The position numbers and the translations under genes are program-made. 47,692 nucleotides of DNA from assembly GCF_001612905.1 (NCBI RefSeq), contig NZ_BDBI01000049.1, positions 1 to 47,692 on the forward strand, read 5' to 3'. This document shows, in pieces, positions 14,709 through 22,919 of the stretch. Within the stretch, counting starts at the first letter, position 1. Every line of letters starts with the position of its first letter. The notes beneath the pieces are model-generated. The model ran no database searches, was not told the origin of the DNA, and was given only the letters and a program-made list of their open reading frames with translations. This DNA comes from Nocardia ignorata NBRC 108230. GTDB taxonomy: Bacteria; Actinomycetota; Actinomycetes; Mycobacteriales; Mycobacteriaceae.

Positions 14709-17472
14709 AGTTGCGCAGGGCGGTGGCGAGACCGTTCATGGTGAGCAGGATTCCCCGCTTCACCAGTTCGGAATCGTCACCCCCGCGCAGCCGGCGCAGC
14801 AGGTCGACCTGGAGCTGGTTGAGCGGTTCCAGGTACGGGAAACGATTGTGGATCGACTCCGCCAGTGACGGGTTGTCGCTGAGGAGTTCGTCATGGCCGG
14901 TGACCGCCTTGTACATGCGGATCGTTCGCGCGTGTTCCTCGCGGATCATCCCGAAGATCGTGTCGCGCAGGTGTTCGTCGTCGACGAGGTCGGCGTAGCG
15001 GGCGGCGATGTCGAGGTCGCTCTTGGCCATCACCTGCGCCAGGTTCGACAGCACGGTGCGCAGGAAAGGCCAGCGCTGGTAGAGATCGGTGAGCCGGGCC
15101 AGGCGCGCCGGATCGTCACCCACCCAGTCCTCCAGTGCGGTGCCGGTGCCGTACCAACCCGGCAGCATGACGCGGGCCTGGCTCCACGCCATCACCCACG
15201 GGATCGCACGCAGGTCCGACACCGAATCGGTCGGTTTGCGCGAGGCCGGGCGGCTGCCGATATTGAGGTCGCCGACCTCGGCGACCGGGGTGGACTGCCG
15301 GAAGTACTCGACGAAGCCGGGGGTGTCGTGCACCAGGTGCGCGTAGGCGGCGCGGGCCCGGATCGCCAGGTCGTCGAGCAGTTCGTAGGCGGGTTCGGCG
15401 TCGTCGCCGAGGCCCTCCACGTCGAGCAGGGTGGATTCGAGGGTGCCCGCGATGAGTGATTCCAGGTTGCGGTGCGCCGCACCGGATTCGGAGTATTTCG
15501 CGGCGATCACTTCGCCCTGTTCGGTGAGCCGCAAGGACCCGCGCACGGCGCCGGCGGGCTGGGCGAGGATCGCGTCGTAGCTGCGACCACCACCACGTCC
15601 GACGGTTCCGCCGCGACCGTGGAAGAGCCGCAACCGGATTCCCGATTTGCGCGCCACCTCGACCAGGTCCAGCTCGGCGCGGTAGAGCGCCCAGTTCGCC
15701 GCCAGGTACCCGCCGTCCTTGTTGGAATCGGAGTACCCGAGCATCACTTCCTGCCGCATCCCGGCGGCGGCGACGAGGTCGCGGTACACCGGAACCTCCA
15801 GTACGGCAGCGAGAGTCGCCGCGCCCGCACCGAGGTCCTCGATGGTCTCGAACAGCGGGACGATACCGACCGGGCTGTGCGGTGAACCGTCGGGCGTGCC
15901 GGGATCGAGGATCCCTGCCTCCTTGAGCAGCAGGGCGGCCTCGAGCATGTCGCTCACCGAGGTGCACATGCTGATGATGTAATTCGGGACGGCGGCGGCA
16001 CCGAAGGTGTCGATCACGTCCTTGGCGGCGCGCAGCACACCGAGTTCCTTGGCCGCCAGCTCGCTCAGCTGCGCATTCGGGCCGAGAAGTGGCCTGCGCG
16101 TGCGCAATTCGGTGGCCAGCAGGTCGACCCGTTCGGCTTCGCTCAGGCTCGCGTAGTCCTGGTGCGCACCCGACCAGGCGAGCAGCTCGGCGACGACCTG
16201 TTCGTGCACCTCCGAGTTCTGGCGCATGTCGAGGCCCTGCAGATGGAAACCGAAGGTCTCCACGGCATGGCGCAGGGCGGCCAGGCGGTCGTCGGCGAGC
16301 AGGGCGTCACCGCTGGCACGCAGGGAGGCATCGATCGCGTCCAGGTCGTCGAGCACGGCCTGCGGGGTGGGGTACGGCGCGGCGTCTGTGGTGAGACCGT
16401 TGTCCGGGAGGCGGTCGAGCGCGCGTCGCGCGGTGGCACTGAGACGGGCCCGGATCGCATGCAGCGCACGGCGATACGGTTCGTCGGCGAACACGGCCGG
16501 GTCGTCGTAACCGGCCTCCGCGAGCGCGGCGACCGCCGGGCTCACCCGCACCAGCCGCGCCGACTGCGACAGCGACTTCTCCAGTTCCACCAGCTCGCCC
16601 AGGTAGCGGCCGAAGGCGTAGGCGGCGGCCTGCTCGGCGGCGGTGTGCACGACTTCGGCTGTCACATAAGGGTTTCCGTCGCGGTCGCCGCCGATCCAGG
16701 ACCCGGGGCGCAGGATCGGGCGCTCGAGCAGGTGGACATCGGGCCAGCGGGAACGCAGGGCCGCACGGACCTCGGCGTTGATCGCGGGGATCACGTCGTA
16801 GAGGGTCAGGTCGTAGTAGCGCAGGCCCACCGAGATCTCGTCCTGAATCCGCAAGCGCGCCAGGCGGATCAGCGCTGTACGCCACAGGGTGAGCACTTCA
16901 CGGCGAATGCGCAGTTCGGTGTCGTCGTAACCGGGATCGCCGGGCTCGAGCCTGCGCCGCAACCGCATCAGGGCGGTGATCTTGGCCTGCACGTCGAAGA
17001 CCGTGCGCCTGCGCGTCTCGGTGGGGTGCGCGGTGATCACCGGCGACACCAGGGCGTCGGTGAGCTGTTCGGCCACGCTCGTGCCGTCGAGGTCGGCGGC
17101 GTCGAGTTTGGCGTAGGTCGCGGCCAGCGAGGAGTCCTGCGGTGGTTCGCCCGCCGCCACGTGCGCGGCGCGGCGGCGGTCGCGCTGGATGTCCTCGGCC
17201 AGATTGGCCAGCAGCACGAAGTAGCTGAACGCCCGGATCAGTGGCAGCGCCACCTCGGTGGGAGTGCCGTCGAGCATGTCGGCGACGGCGCTGCGCTCCA
17301 CTTCCTCACGACGCACCCGGAACGCCTCGATGCGGACCCGCTCGATGAGGTCGAACACCTCGGGTCCTTCGTGGTCACGGATGGTGTCACCGAGGATGCC
17401 GCCGAGGAACCGGATGTCCTCGCGCAACGGCCGGGTGGCTTCCTGCTCCTGCACGACTCGCGATTGGCCCAT
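14701..17472 (-). CDS. ppc: Phosphoenolpyruvate carboxylase
   Basis: A 923-residue PEP carboxylase, which adds bicarbonate to PEP to make oxaloacetate and refill the TCA cycle. Signature regions are all present: the catalytic histidine in TAHPTETRRR, GSWIGGDRDGNP, FHLQGLDMRQNS, MLGYSDSNKDGG, the mobile loop FHGRGGTVGRGGG, and PWVMAWSQARVMLPGWYG. The protein ends LLTMNGLATALRNSG, close to the usual RNTG terminus. I chose ATG at 17470-17472 (MGQSRVVQEQEATRPL); nine more residues are possible to 17499. There is no Shine-Dalgarno, but a TANNNT box ends six bases upstream, which suggests a leaderless message. Confidence 0.97.
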   Translation of the reverse strand: MGQSRVVQEQEATRPLREDIRFLGGILGDTIRDHEGPEVFDLIERVRIEAFRVRREEVERSAVADMLDGTPTEVALPLIRAFSYFVLLANLAEDIQRDRRRAAHVAAGEPPQDSSLAATYAKLDAADLDGTSVAEQLTDALVSPVITAHPTETRRRTVFDVQAKITALMRLRRRLEPGDPGYDDTELRIRREVLTLWRTALIRLARLRIQDEISVGLRYYDLTLYDVIPAINAEVRAALRSRWPDVHLLERPILRPGSWIGGDRDGNPYVTAEVVHTAAEQAAAYAFGRYLGELVELEKSLSQSARLVRVSPAVAALAEAGYDDPAVFADEPYRRALHAIRARLSATARRALDRLPDNGLTTDAAPYPTPQAVLDDLDAIDASLRASGDALLADDRLAALRHAVETFGFHLQGLDMRQNSEVHEQVVAELLAWSGAHQDYASLSEAERVDLLATELRTRRPLLGPNAQLSELAAKELGVLRAAKDVIDTFGAAAVPNYIISMCTSVSDMLEAALLLKEAGILDPGTPDGSPHSPVGIVPLFETIEDLGAGAATLAAVLEVPVYRDLVAAAGMRQEVMLGYSDSNKDGGYLAANWALYRAELDLVEVARKSGIRLRLFHGRGGTVGRGGGRSYDAILAQPAGAVRGSLRLTEQGEVIAAKYSESGAAHRNLESLIAGTLESTLLDVEGLGDDAEPAYELLDDLAIRARAAYAHLVHDTPGFVEYFRQSTPVAEVGDLNIGSRPASRKPTDSVSDLRAIPWVMAWSQARVMLPGWYGTGTALEDWVGDDPARLARLTDLYQRWPFLRTVLSNLAQVMAKSDLDIAARYADLVDDEHLRDTIFGMIREEHARTIRMYKAVTGHDELLSDNPSLAESIHNRFPYLEPLNQLQVDLLRRLRGGDDSELVKRGILLTMNGLATALRNSG

Positions 17473-17478
17473 GAACAG

Positions 17479-17484
17479 ACAGTA
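17479..17484 (-). promoter_or_regulatory. Probable -10 box of leaderless ppc transcript
   Basis: On the minus strand TACTGT (TANNNT) is followed by six bases and then the ATG of ppc at 17472. No ribosome-binding site is visible between them. No good -35 is seen. Confidence 0.4.
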
Positions 17485-17530
17485 TTGCCGCCGACCCACC
17501 GAACGCGACCCGGCGACGCGCGGATCACAC

Positions 17531-18088
17531 CTACAGCGCCCGGATCACCCTGGCCGGATTGCCCGCCGCGAACACACGGTCGGGCAGGTCGCGGGTGACC
17601 ACACTGCCCGCACCGACCACCACGTCGTCGCCGATGGTGACTCCGGGGCACACGATGACTCCGCCGCCGAACCACACGTTGTTCCCGATCCGGATCGGCG
17701 CCGCCGATTCCCAGCGCTGCCTGCGCTTTTCGTGATCCTGCATCGGATGAAGCGCGGTGAGCAGCTGACAGCGTGGCCCGATCGAACAGTCGTCGCCGAT
17801 GGTGATCGGCGCGCAGTCGAGCAGGATCGCGTCGTAGTTGAGGAAACTGTTGGCGCCGATCTCGATCAGATAGCCGTAGTCGCACTGGAATCGCGGCATG
17901 ATCCACGACCCCTCCCCCAGTCTGCCGAGGAGGTCGCCCAGCAGTTCGGTCCGCCGATCGGTTTCGTCGGGCCCGGTGCGATTGAACTCGTCGCACAGCC
18001 GTTGCGCCCGTTGCCGTTCGGCCACGAGTTCCGGATCGTTGTCCTTGTACAGGTCCCCCGCCAGCATGCGCTGCTTCTGTTCGCCCAC
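17531..18088 (-). CDS. Maltose/galactoside O-acetyltransferase-like (left-handed beta-helix)
   Basis: A 185-residue acetyltransferase of the LbH MAT/GAT family. The N-terminal Mac domain begins EQKQRMLAGDLYKDNDPELVA in the usual way. It is followed by hexapeptide repeats (IGANSFLNYDAILLD, ITIGDDCSIG, IRIGNNVWFGGGVIV, VTIGDDVVVGAGSVV) and the C-terminal PARVIRAL. The catalytic His lies in LLTALHPMQD. These enzymes move acetyl from acetyl-CoA to the 6-OH of maltose, glucose or related sugars, possibly for detoxification; the true acceptor is unknown. It lies 58 bp upstream of ppc on the same strand and has no visible functional link to it. Confidence 0.93.
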   Translation of the reverse strand: MGEQKQRMLAGDLYKDNDPELVAERQRAQRLCDEFNRTGPDETDRRTELLGDLLGRLGEGSWIMPRFQCDYGYLIEIGANSFLNYDAILLDCAPITIGDDCSIGPRCQLLTALHPMQDHEKRRQRWESAAPIRIGNNVWFGGGVIVCPGVTIGDDVVVGAGSVVTRDLPDRVFAAGNPARVIRAL

Positions 18089-18128
18089 CCCGCCGAGTGT
18101 AGGGGTGGGCGAACAGGAAACTCCGCGC

Positions 18129-19196
18129 CTACTTCGCCGGGTCGACGCCGAAGGTCGCGGCGATGTCGTCGAGTACCGCGTGCGCGCCGGTGAGACCGAC
18201 CGAGGTCAGCCAGACCAGGTCGTCGACCGGGGTGATCTTGCCGCGCAGCTGGTTCCACAGCGGGTTGGCCTCGGCGGCCGCCTTGCGCTGGGTGGCGGCG
18301 TCCTCGCCGCTGCTGGTGAGGAAGACGTAGTCGGCGTCGGCGTCGAGCAGACGCTCCGGGCTCAGCGTGATCGCGAAGTCGTTCTTCGGGTCGGCGGACT
18401 TGTCGGGCTGGTTCAGGCCGGTGTCGGCGAAGATGTCGCCGATGAAGCTGACCCGCTGCATGAGCCGGTCCTCCTTGCCCATGAAACGCAGCAGCGAGAC
18501 GGTGGGCGCGGTGCCGCCGTTCTTCGCCTTGATCGCCGCGCCGATCGCGGCGGCCCGGTCCTGGTAGGCGGTGAGTTTGGCCTTGGCGAGGTTCTCCTTG
18601 TCGACCGCCTTCGCGAGCAACAGCAAATTCTCCTTCCAGGTGGCGCCGGTGGTCTGGCTGAACACCACCGGCACCGTGCCCGAACCGAGCTTGATGCCAC
18701 GGAACTGCTCGTACTGCTTCTCGTGACGCACCTTGGCCGACACGATCAGGTCCGGGCGGGCGCCGGCCAGTTTCTCGATGTCGGGGGTCTGGACGTTGCC
18801 GATGTCGACCGCGCGGCCACCGCAGGTCTGTGCCGACGCACCGAGGAACGCGGGCAGCTTCTCTCCCATGGACTGGTAGGTCGTGTACGCGACGAGTTCG
18901 GTATTGAGCACCAGGGCGGCGTCGACGAACGTCTGATCGAGCGCGGCGACGCGGACCGGGCGGGTGGCGATGGTCGCCGGGTCGACGACGGTGCCGACAT
19001 CCGCACCCGCCGCGTCCTTGACCGCGCCCTTCTCGATGGTGCGCGGATAGGCGCCGCCGTCGAGGTTGCTCGCGGTGTCGCAGTCACTGCTCGCGGCGCC
19101 GGTGGTCGCGCGTTCCTGGCCGCACGCGGAAAGACTCAGTACGGCGGCGGCGGCGACCGCCGCGGCGGCGAGCCGACGGCTCAGTGGGGTATTCAT
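18129..19196 (-). CDS. Iron-siderophore ABC transporter substrate-binding lipoprotein
   Basis: A 355-residue lipoprotein of the FecB/FepB (type III periplasmic binding) fold. The signal sequence RRLAAAAVAAAAVLSLSAC ends in a lipobox with the lipidated Cys25. Downstream motifs such as RPVRVAALDQTFVDAALVL and PDIEKLAGARPDLIVSA are typical of siderophore binders. It captures ferri-siderophore at the cell surface and passes it to the permease pair encoded divergently at 19280. GGGAG lies before the ATG at 19196. Unlike many such loci, the binding protein gene faces away from the permeases, so both directions can share the iron box at 19239-19257. Confidence 0.93.
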   Translation of the reverse strand: MNTPLSRRLAAAAVAAAAVLSLSACGQERATTGAASSDCDTASNLDGGAYPRTIEKGAVKDAAGADVGTVVDPATIATRPVRVAALDQTFVDAALVLNTELVAYTTYQSMGEKLPAFLGASAQTCGGRAVDIGNVQTPDIEKLAGARPDLIVSAKVRHEKQYEQFRGIKLGSGTVPVVFSQTTGATWKENLLLLAKAVDKENLAKAKLTAYQDRAAAIGAAIKAKNGGTAPTVSLLRFMGKEDRLMQRVSFIGDIFADTGLNQPDKSADPKNDFAITLSPERLLDADADYVFLTSSGEDAATQRKAAAEANPLWNQLRGKITPVDDLVWLTSVGLTGAHAVLDDIAATFGVDPAK

Positions 19197-19238
19197 CGAC
19201 GTCTCCCGGGTGGTTCGGTTGTCCTCAGGGTTGCTAAC

Positions 19239-19257
19239 GTAGCGAAGCCTTACCTAA
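19239..19257 (-). promoter_or_regulatory. DtxR/IdeR-type iron box
   Basis: Read on the minus strand, TTAGGTAAGGCTTCGCTAC matches the IdeR/DtxR consensus TTAGGTTAGGCTAACCTAA at 14 of 19 positions. It lies between the divergent binding-protein gene (start 19196) and permease gene (start 19280), so iron-loaded IdeR would repress both. The mismatches fall mostly in one half-site. Confidence 0.65.
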
Positions 19258-19279
19258 TTACCAACTACGAAGAGGGAAA

Positions 19280-20311
19280 GTGACCGCATCGCCGCCCGGA
19301 GCCGTGTTCGCCGACACGCGGTCTCGCCGGTTGCTACTCATCGCGGGCCTGCTGGTCGCGGTGCTCGCGGCCGTGCTGCTCAGCATGGCCGTCGGCTCGA
19401 AATTCATCGCTCCCCTGGAGGTTCTGCAAGCGCTCGGCGGCACCACCGACACCGAGACCGGTGCCATCGTCAACGGCCTTCGGCTGCCGCGCACCCTGCT
19501 GGGGATCCTCGCCGGACTCGCGCTCGGCATCGCGGGCGCGGTGATCCAGGGCCACACCAGGAACCCGCTCGCGGATCCGGCGCTGCTCGGCATCACCCAG
19601 GGTGCGGCGCTCGGCATCGTCGCGGCGGTGATGGTCGGTGGCATCTCGAGCCTGTTCGGCTATGTGTGGTTCGGTTTCGCGGGTGCGTTGATCGCCACCG
19701 TCACGGTGTTCGTCATCGGGACGACGGGACGGGGCGGGCCGACCCCGGTGACTCTCGCGCTGGCCGGCGCCGCCGTCAGCTATCTGTTGCAGGGGCTGAT
19801 CTCGGCGGTGGTGCTGTTCGACACCGACGTCACCGATATCTACCGCTTCTGGAAGGCCGGGTCGCTGGCGGGAACCAGTCTCGACTTGCTCGGTAAGGCA
19901 ACACCTTTCGTCGTCGCCGGGATCGTGCTCGCCCTGGCCAACACCGCCGCGCTCAACGCCCTCGGCCTGGGTGAGGACACCGCCCGCGCGCTCGGTCATC
20001 GCGTCACGCTGGCCCGCACCGTCGGCATCGGCTCGATCGTGCTGCTCACCGGCGCGGTGGTGGCGATCGCCGGGCCGCTCGGGTTCGTCGGACTCGTCGT
20101 TCCACACCTCGCACGCGGCATCACCGGACCCGACTACCGCTGGCTGGTTCCGGTCGCCGGGCTGCTCGGCGTGATCCTCGTGCTGGTCGCCGACATCGCG
20201 GGACGAGTGGTGCTGGACAAGGGCGAACTGCCCGCGGGCATCATGCTCGCCTTCGTCGGCGTGCCGTTCTTCATCGTGCTCGTCCGTCGCCGGAAGCTGG
20301 TGACCGTATGA
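19280..20311 (+). CDS. FecCD-family siderophore ABC permease (first subunit)
   Basis: A 343-residue permease with about ten helices. Family marks are LRLPRTLLGILAGLALGIAGAVIQGHTRNPLADPALLGI near the N-terminus, followed in parts by GEDTARALGHRV and the ATPase-coupling LGFVGLVVPHLAR. The C-terminal GELPAGIMLAFVGVPFFIVLVRRR is also standard. The start is GTG at 19280 with AGAGGG just upstream. It overlaps the second permease by 4 bp (ATGA, 20308-20311). It forms a heterodimeric channel with the next gene for ferri-siderophore import. Confidence 0.95.
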   Translation: MTASPPGAVFADTRSRRLLLIAGLLVAVLAAVLLSMAVGSKFIAPLEVLQALGGTTDTETGAIVNGLRLPRTLLGILAGLALGIAGAVIQGHTRNPLADPALLGITQGAALGIVAAVMVGGISSLFGYVWFGFAGALIATVTVFVIGTTGRGGPTPVTLALAGAAVSYLLQGLISAVVLFDTDVTDIYRFWKAGSLAGTSLDLLGKATPFVVAGIVLALANTAALNALGLGEDTARALGHRVTLARTVGIGSIVLLTGAVVAIAGPLGFVGLVVPHLARGITGPDYRWLVPVAGLLGVILVLVADIAGRVVLDKGELPAGIMLAFVGVPFFIVLVRRRKLVTV

Positions 20312-21390
20312 GTACCGTGCGGGCGGTCCGGCTGGGACCGGTGTCCTGGCAGTTGCGATTGCGCACCACGGCGGTCCTGTTGCTCGGCGTGGCGGTGCTC
20401 GGTGTCACCAGTTGTGTCGCGCTCGCACTCGGCACCTACACGATGCCCGACGGCGGCCCGGTCACGCCGCTGGATGTGCTCGCGGTGCTCACCGGTGGTG
20501 GCGACGACGGGCTGGCATACGTGGTGTGGGATCTGCGGCTGCCGCGGATTCTCACCGGTGCGCTGGTCGGCGCGGCGCTCGCGTTGTCCGGCGCGATCAC
20601 CCAGGGCATCGCGCGAAACCCGTTGTCCAGTCCCGATATTCTCGGTGTCACCGCGGGCGCGAGCGTCGCCGCGGTCGCGGTGATCGCGCTGTCGGGCAGC
20701 CGGGGGCAGGTCAGCGGCGCGGTGGCCGAGATCGGGGTGCCGGTGGCATCCATGCTCGGCGGATTACTCGCCGCGCTGGGAGTTTTCGTGCTGGCCTGGC
20801 GCGGCGGCATCGAAGGGTATCGACTCGTACTGGTCGGCCTCGGCGCCGGTTCGCTGCTGTCCAGCGTGACGTTCTGGCTGCTCAGTGTCGGGGAAGTCGA
20901 TGTCGCGACGCGGGCGGTGACCTGGCTGACCGGCAGCCTCAACGGCAGCGGCTGGATCCAGGTGACACCGGTCGCCATCGCCCTGGCTGTCCTGGTGCCG
21001 GTGGTCCTCGCGGGCACCCACCTGCTCGGTGCCCTGCACTTCGGCGACGACACCGCCCGCTCGCTCGGCATCCGGCTCAACACCGCCCGCCTGACCCTGC
21101 TGGTGCTGGCGGTACTGCTCGCCGGGGTCGCGACCGCCTCGGCGGGGGCCGTCATCTTCATCGCCCTCGCGGTGCCACAGGTGGCGCTGCGGCTCACCGG
21201 TTCGGCCCAGCCACCGCTGCTCACCTCGGCGATGCTCGGCGCGGCCTTCACCGTCGCCGCCGATCTTGTCGCCCGCACGCTGCTGCCCTCGGGCGAGCTG
21301 CCCGTCGGGGTGGTCACCGCCGTGCTCGGCGCCCCCTATCTGATCTATCTGTTGATGCGGCGCAATCGCGCCGGGAAAGCGGGCGTGTGA
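20308..21390 (+). CDS. FecCD-family siderophore ABC permease (second subunit)
   Basis: A 360-residue permease, the partner of the preceding gene. It has LRLPRILTGALVGAALALSG, then ITQGIARNPLSSPDILGVTAGAS in two parts, and GDDTARSLGIRLN. The coupling region is VIFIALAVPQVALRLTG, less canonical than GFVGLVVPH in the first subunit. The C-terminus GELPVGVVTAVLGAPYLIYLL is typical. The stop TGA shares its A with the ATG of the ATPase gene (21388-21392), so the three genes are translationally coupled. Confidence 0.95.
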   Translation: MSTVRAVRLGPVSWQLRLRTTAVLLLGVAVLGVTSCVALALGTYTMPDGGPVTPLDVLAVLTGGGDDGLAYVVWDLRLPRILTGALVGAALALSGAITQGIARNPLSSPDILGVTAGASVAAVAVIALSGSRGQVSGAVAEIGVPVASMLGGLLAALGVFVLAWRGGIEGYRLVLVGLGAGSLLSSVTFWLLSVGEVDVATRAVTWLTGSLNGSGWIQVTPVAIALAVLVPVVLAGTHLLGALHFGDDTARSLGIRLNTARLTLLVLAVLLAGVATASAGAVIFIALAVPQVALRLTGSAQPPLLTSAMLGAAFTVAADLVARTLLPSGELPVGVVTAVLGAPYLIYLLMRRNRAGKAGV

Positions 21391-22190
21391 TGACCGTTCG
21401 GCTCCAGGCCGACGCCTTGACCCTCGGTTACGGGACGACCACCGTCGTCGACGGGCTGGATCTCGAGGTCACCGGCGGCACGATCACCGCGGTGATCGGA
21501 CCCAATGGTTGCGGAAAATCCACGCTCCTGCGCGCGATGGCCCGGCTCCTGCGGCCCACCGGTGGTCATGTGCACCTCGACGGCAAACGCATCGACCGGA
21601 TGTCGACCAGGGACGTGGCGCGCGTACTCGGCATCCTGCCCCAATCCCCGCTCGCCCCGGACGGCCTCACCGTCGCCGACCTCGTCGCGCGGGGCAGGCA
21701 CCCGCACCAGCGGTGGTACCGCCAGTGGTCCCAGGACGACGAGTCCGCCGTCACCGAGGCGCTGACCTGGACCGATATGGTCGAGTTCGCCGACCGCTCG
21801 CTCGACGAACTGTCCGGCGGGCAACGCCAGCGCGCCTGGATCTCGATGGCGCTGGCCCAGAACACCGACCTGTTGTTACTCGACGAACCGACCACCTTCC
21901 TCGACCTCGCCCACCAGATCGAGGTGCTCGACCTGGTCCGGCGGCTGCACGCCGAGGCGAACCGCACGGTGGTGATGGTGCTGCACGACCTCAATCTCGC
22001 CGCACGCTATGCCCACCGGCTGGTCGCGATGCGGGCCGGACGCGTGGTCGCGGCGGGCACGCCTGCCGAAGTGCTCACCGAGGACGTGGTGGCGCAGGTG
22101 TTCGGGCTGCGCGCGAAGGTGATCGAGGATCCGGTCACCGGCACCCCGCTGGTGGTCCCGATCGGCCCCGTCGAGGCGGCCACCTCGTAG
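21390..22190 (+). CDS. Siderophore ABC transporter ATP-binding protein
   Basis: A 266-residue FepC/FhuC-type ATPase that powers the permease pair. Walker A is GPNGCGKST (37-45), the Q-loop is GILPQSPLAPDGLTVADLV, the signature is LSGGQRQRAW, Walker B is LLLLDEPTTFLD and the switch His is in VLHDLN. The ATG overlaps the permease stop by one base. A TetR gene follows after 9 bp and may be cotranscribed. Confidence 0.96.
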   Translation: MTVRLQADALTLGYGTTTVVDGLDLEVTGGTITAVIGPNGCGKSTLLRAMARLLRPTGGHVHLDGKRIDRMSTRDVARVLGILPQSPLAPDGLTVADLVARGRHPHQRWYRQWSQDDESAVTEALTWTDMVEFADRSLDELSGGQRQRAWISMALAQNTDLLLLDEPTTFLDLAHQIEVLDLVRRLHAEANRTVVMVLHDLNLAARYAHRLVAMRAGRVVAAGTPAEVLTEDVVAQVFGLRAKVIEDPVTGTPLVVPIGPVEAATS

Positions 22191-22199
22191 GGTCGTGGG

Positions 22200-22829
22200 G
22201 TGATATCTGGGCGCACTCGGCACAACTACACCGGCACTTCGGTCGCCGAGCGGCAGGTCGAGCGTCGTGCGCTGTTCATCGAGGCCGGGCTGACCGTCTT
22301 CGCGGAGAAGTCGTACGCCAACAGTTCGCTCACCGATGTGTGCGCCGCGGCCGGTCTGTCGCGACGGCAGTTCTACGAGCAGTTCGCCGGACGCGAGGAA
22401 CTGCTGGTCGCGGTGTACGACACGGTGCAGGGTAGGGCGCGTGACGCCGTGCTCGCCGCGCTGGCGGCGGTCGGCAGCGACGACCTGCGCACCCTCATCG
22501 AAGCCGCGCTGCGGGCTTACACGACAACCATCACCGACGACATCCGGGCGGCCAAGGTGGCGTTCGTCGAGATCGTCGGGGTGAGCGCCTCGGTCGAGGA
22601 ACACCGGGCTCGGGTCCGGGATCAGTGGGGCGAGGTGGTCGCCACCGTCGCGGCCGCGCGCGACGGTGTGCGCACGCCGCCGGGCGGTTGGCGGATGGCG
22701 ATGGCGGCCTTCATCGGCGCCGTCAACGGCGCCGTGCACCAGTGGAGTCTCGACGACCCGCGGCCGCCCGTCGACGATCTCGTCGATGTCTTCACCACCC
22801 TGCTCAATGCCCTGACCTCGCCTGCGTAA
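22200..22829 (+). CDS. TetR/AcrR family transcriptional regulator
   Basis: A 209-residue regulator. The helix-turn-helix is at about residues 20-65 (ALFIEAGLTVFAEKSYANSS, then LTDVCAAAGLSRRQFYEQFAGREELL). The C-terminal domain is helical with no recognised ligand pocket. It starts at GTG 22200, 9 bp after the ABC ATPase stop. It lies directly upstream of the secreted lipase gene, and the gap holds a 22-bp inverted repeat (22878-22899) of the right form for a TetR operator, so the lipase is the more likely target than iron uptake. Whether it is read with the iron operon is open. Confidence 0.92.
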   Translation: MISGRTRHNYTGTSVAERQVERRALFIEAGLTVFAEKSYANSSLTDVCAAAGLSRRQFYEQFAGREELLVAVYDTVQGRARDAVLAALAAVGSDDLRTLIEAALRAYTTTITDDIRAAKVAFVEIVGVSASVEEHRARVRDQWGEVVATVAAARDGVRTPPGGWRMAMAAFIGAVNGAVHQWSLDDPRPPVDDLVDVFTTLLNALTSPA

Positions 22830-22877
22830 CCCGCAGCTGATTGCGATCCACACCACACTCGTGCCATAGTAGCCGCC

Positions 22878-22899
22878 ATTGAGACGAAGGCGTCTCAAT
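22878..22899. promoter_or_regulatory. Inverted repeat, candidate TetR operator upstream of lipase
   Basis: ATTGAGACG-AAGG-CGTCTCAAT has perfect 9-bp arms around a 4-bp spacer. It ends 20 bp before the ATG of the lipase gene and about 50 bp after the TetR gene stop. Its position downstream of a CATAGT-like -10 (22865-22870) would suit repression. Confidence 0.6.
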
Positions 22900-22919
22900 T
22901 CCTGTGAGGACTGTGCACG

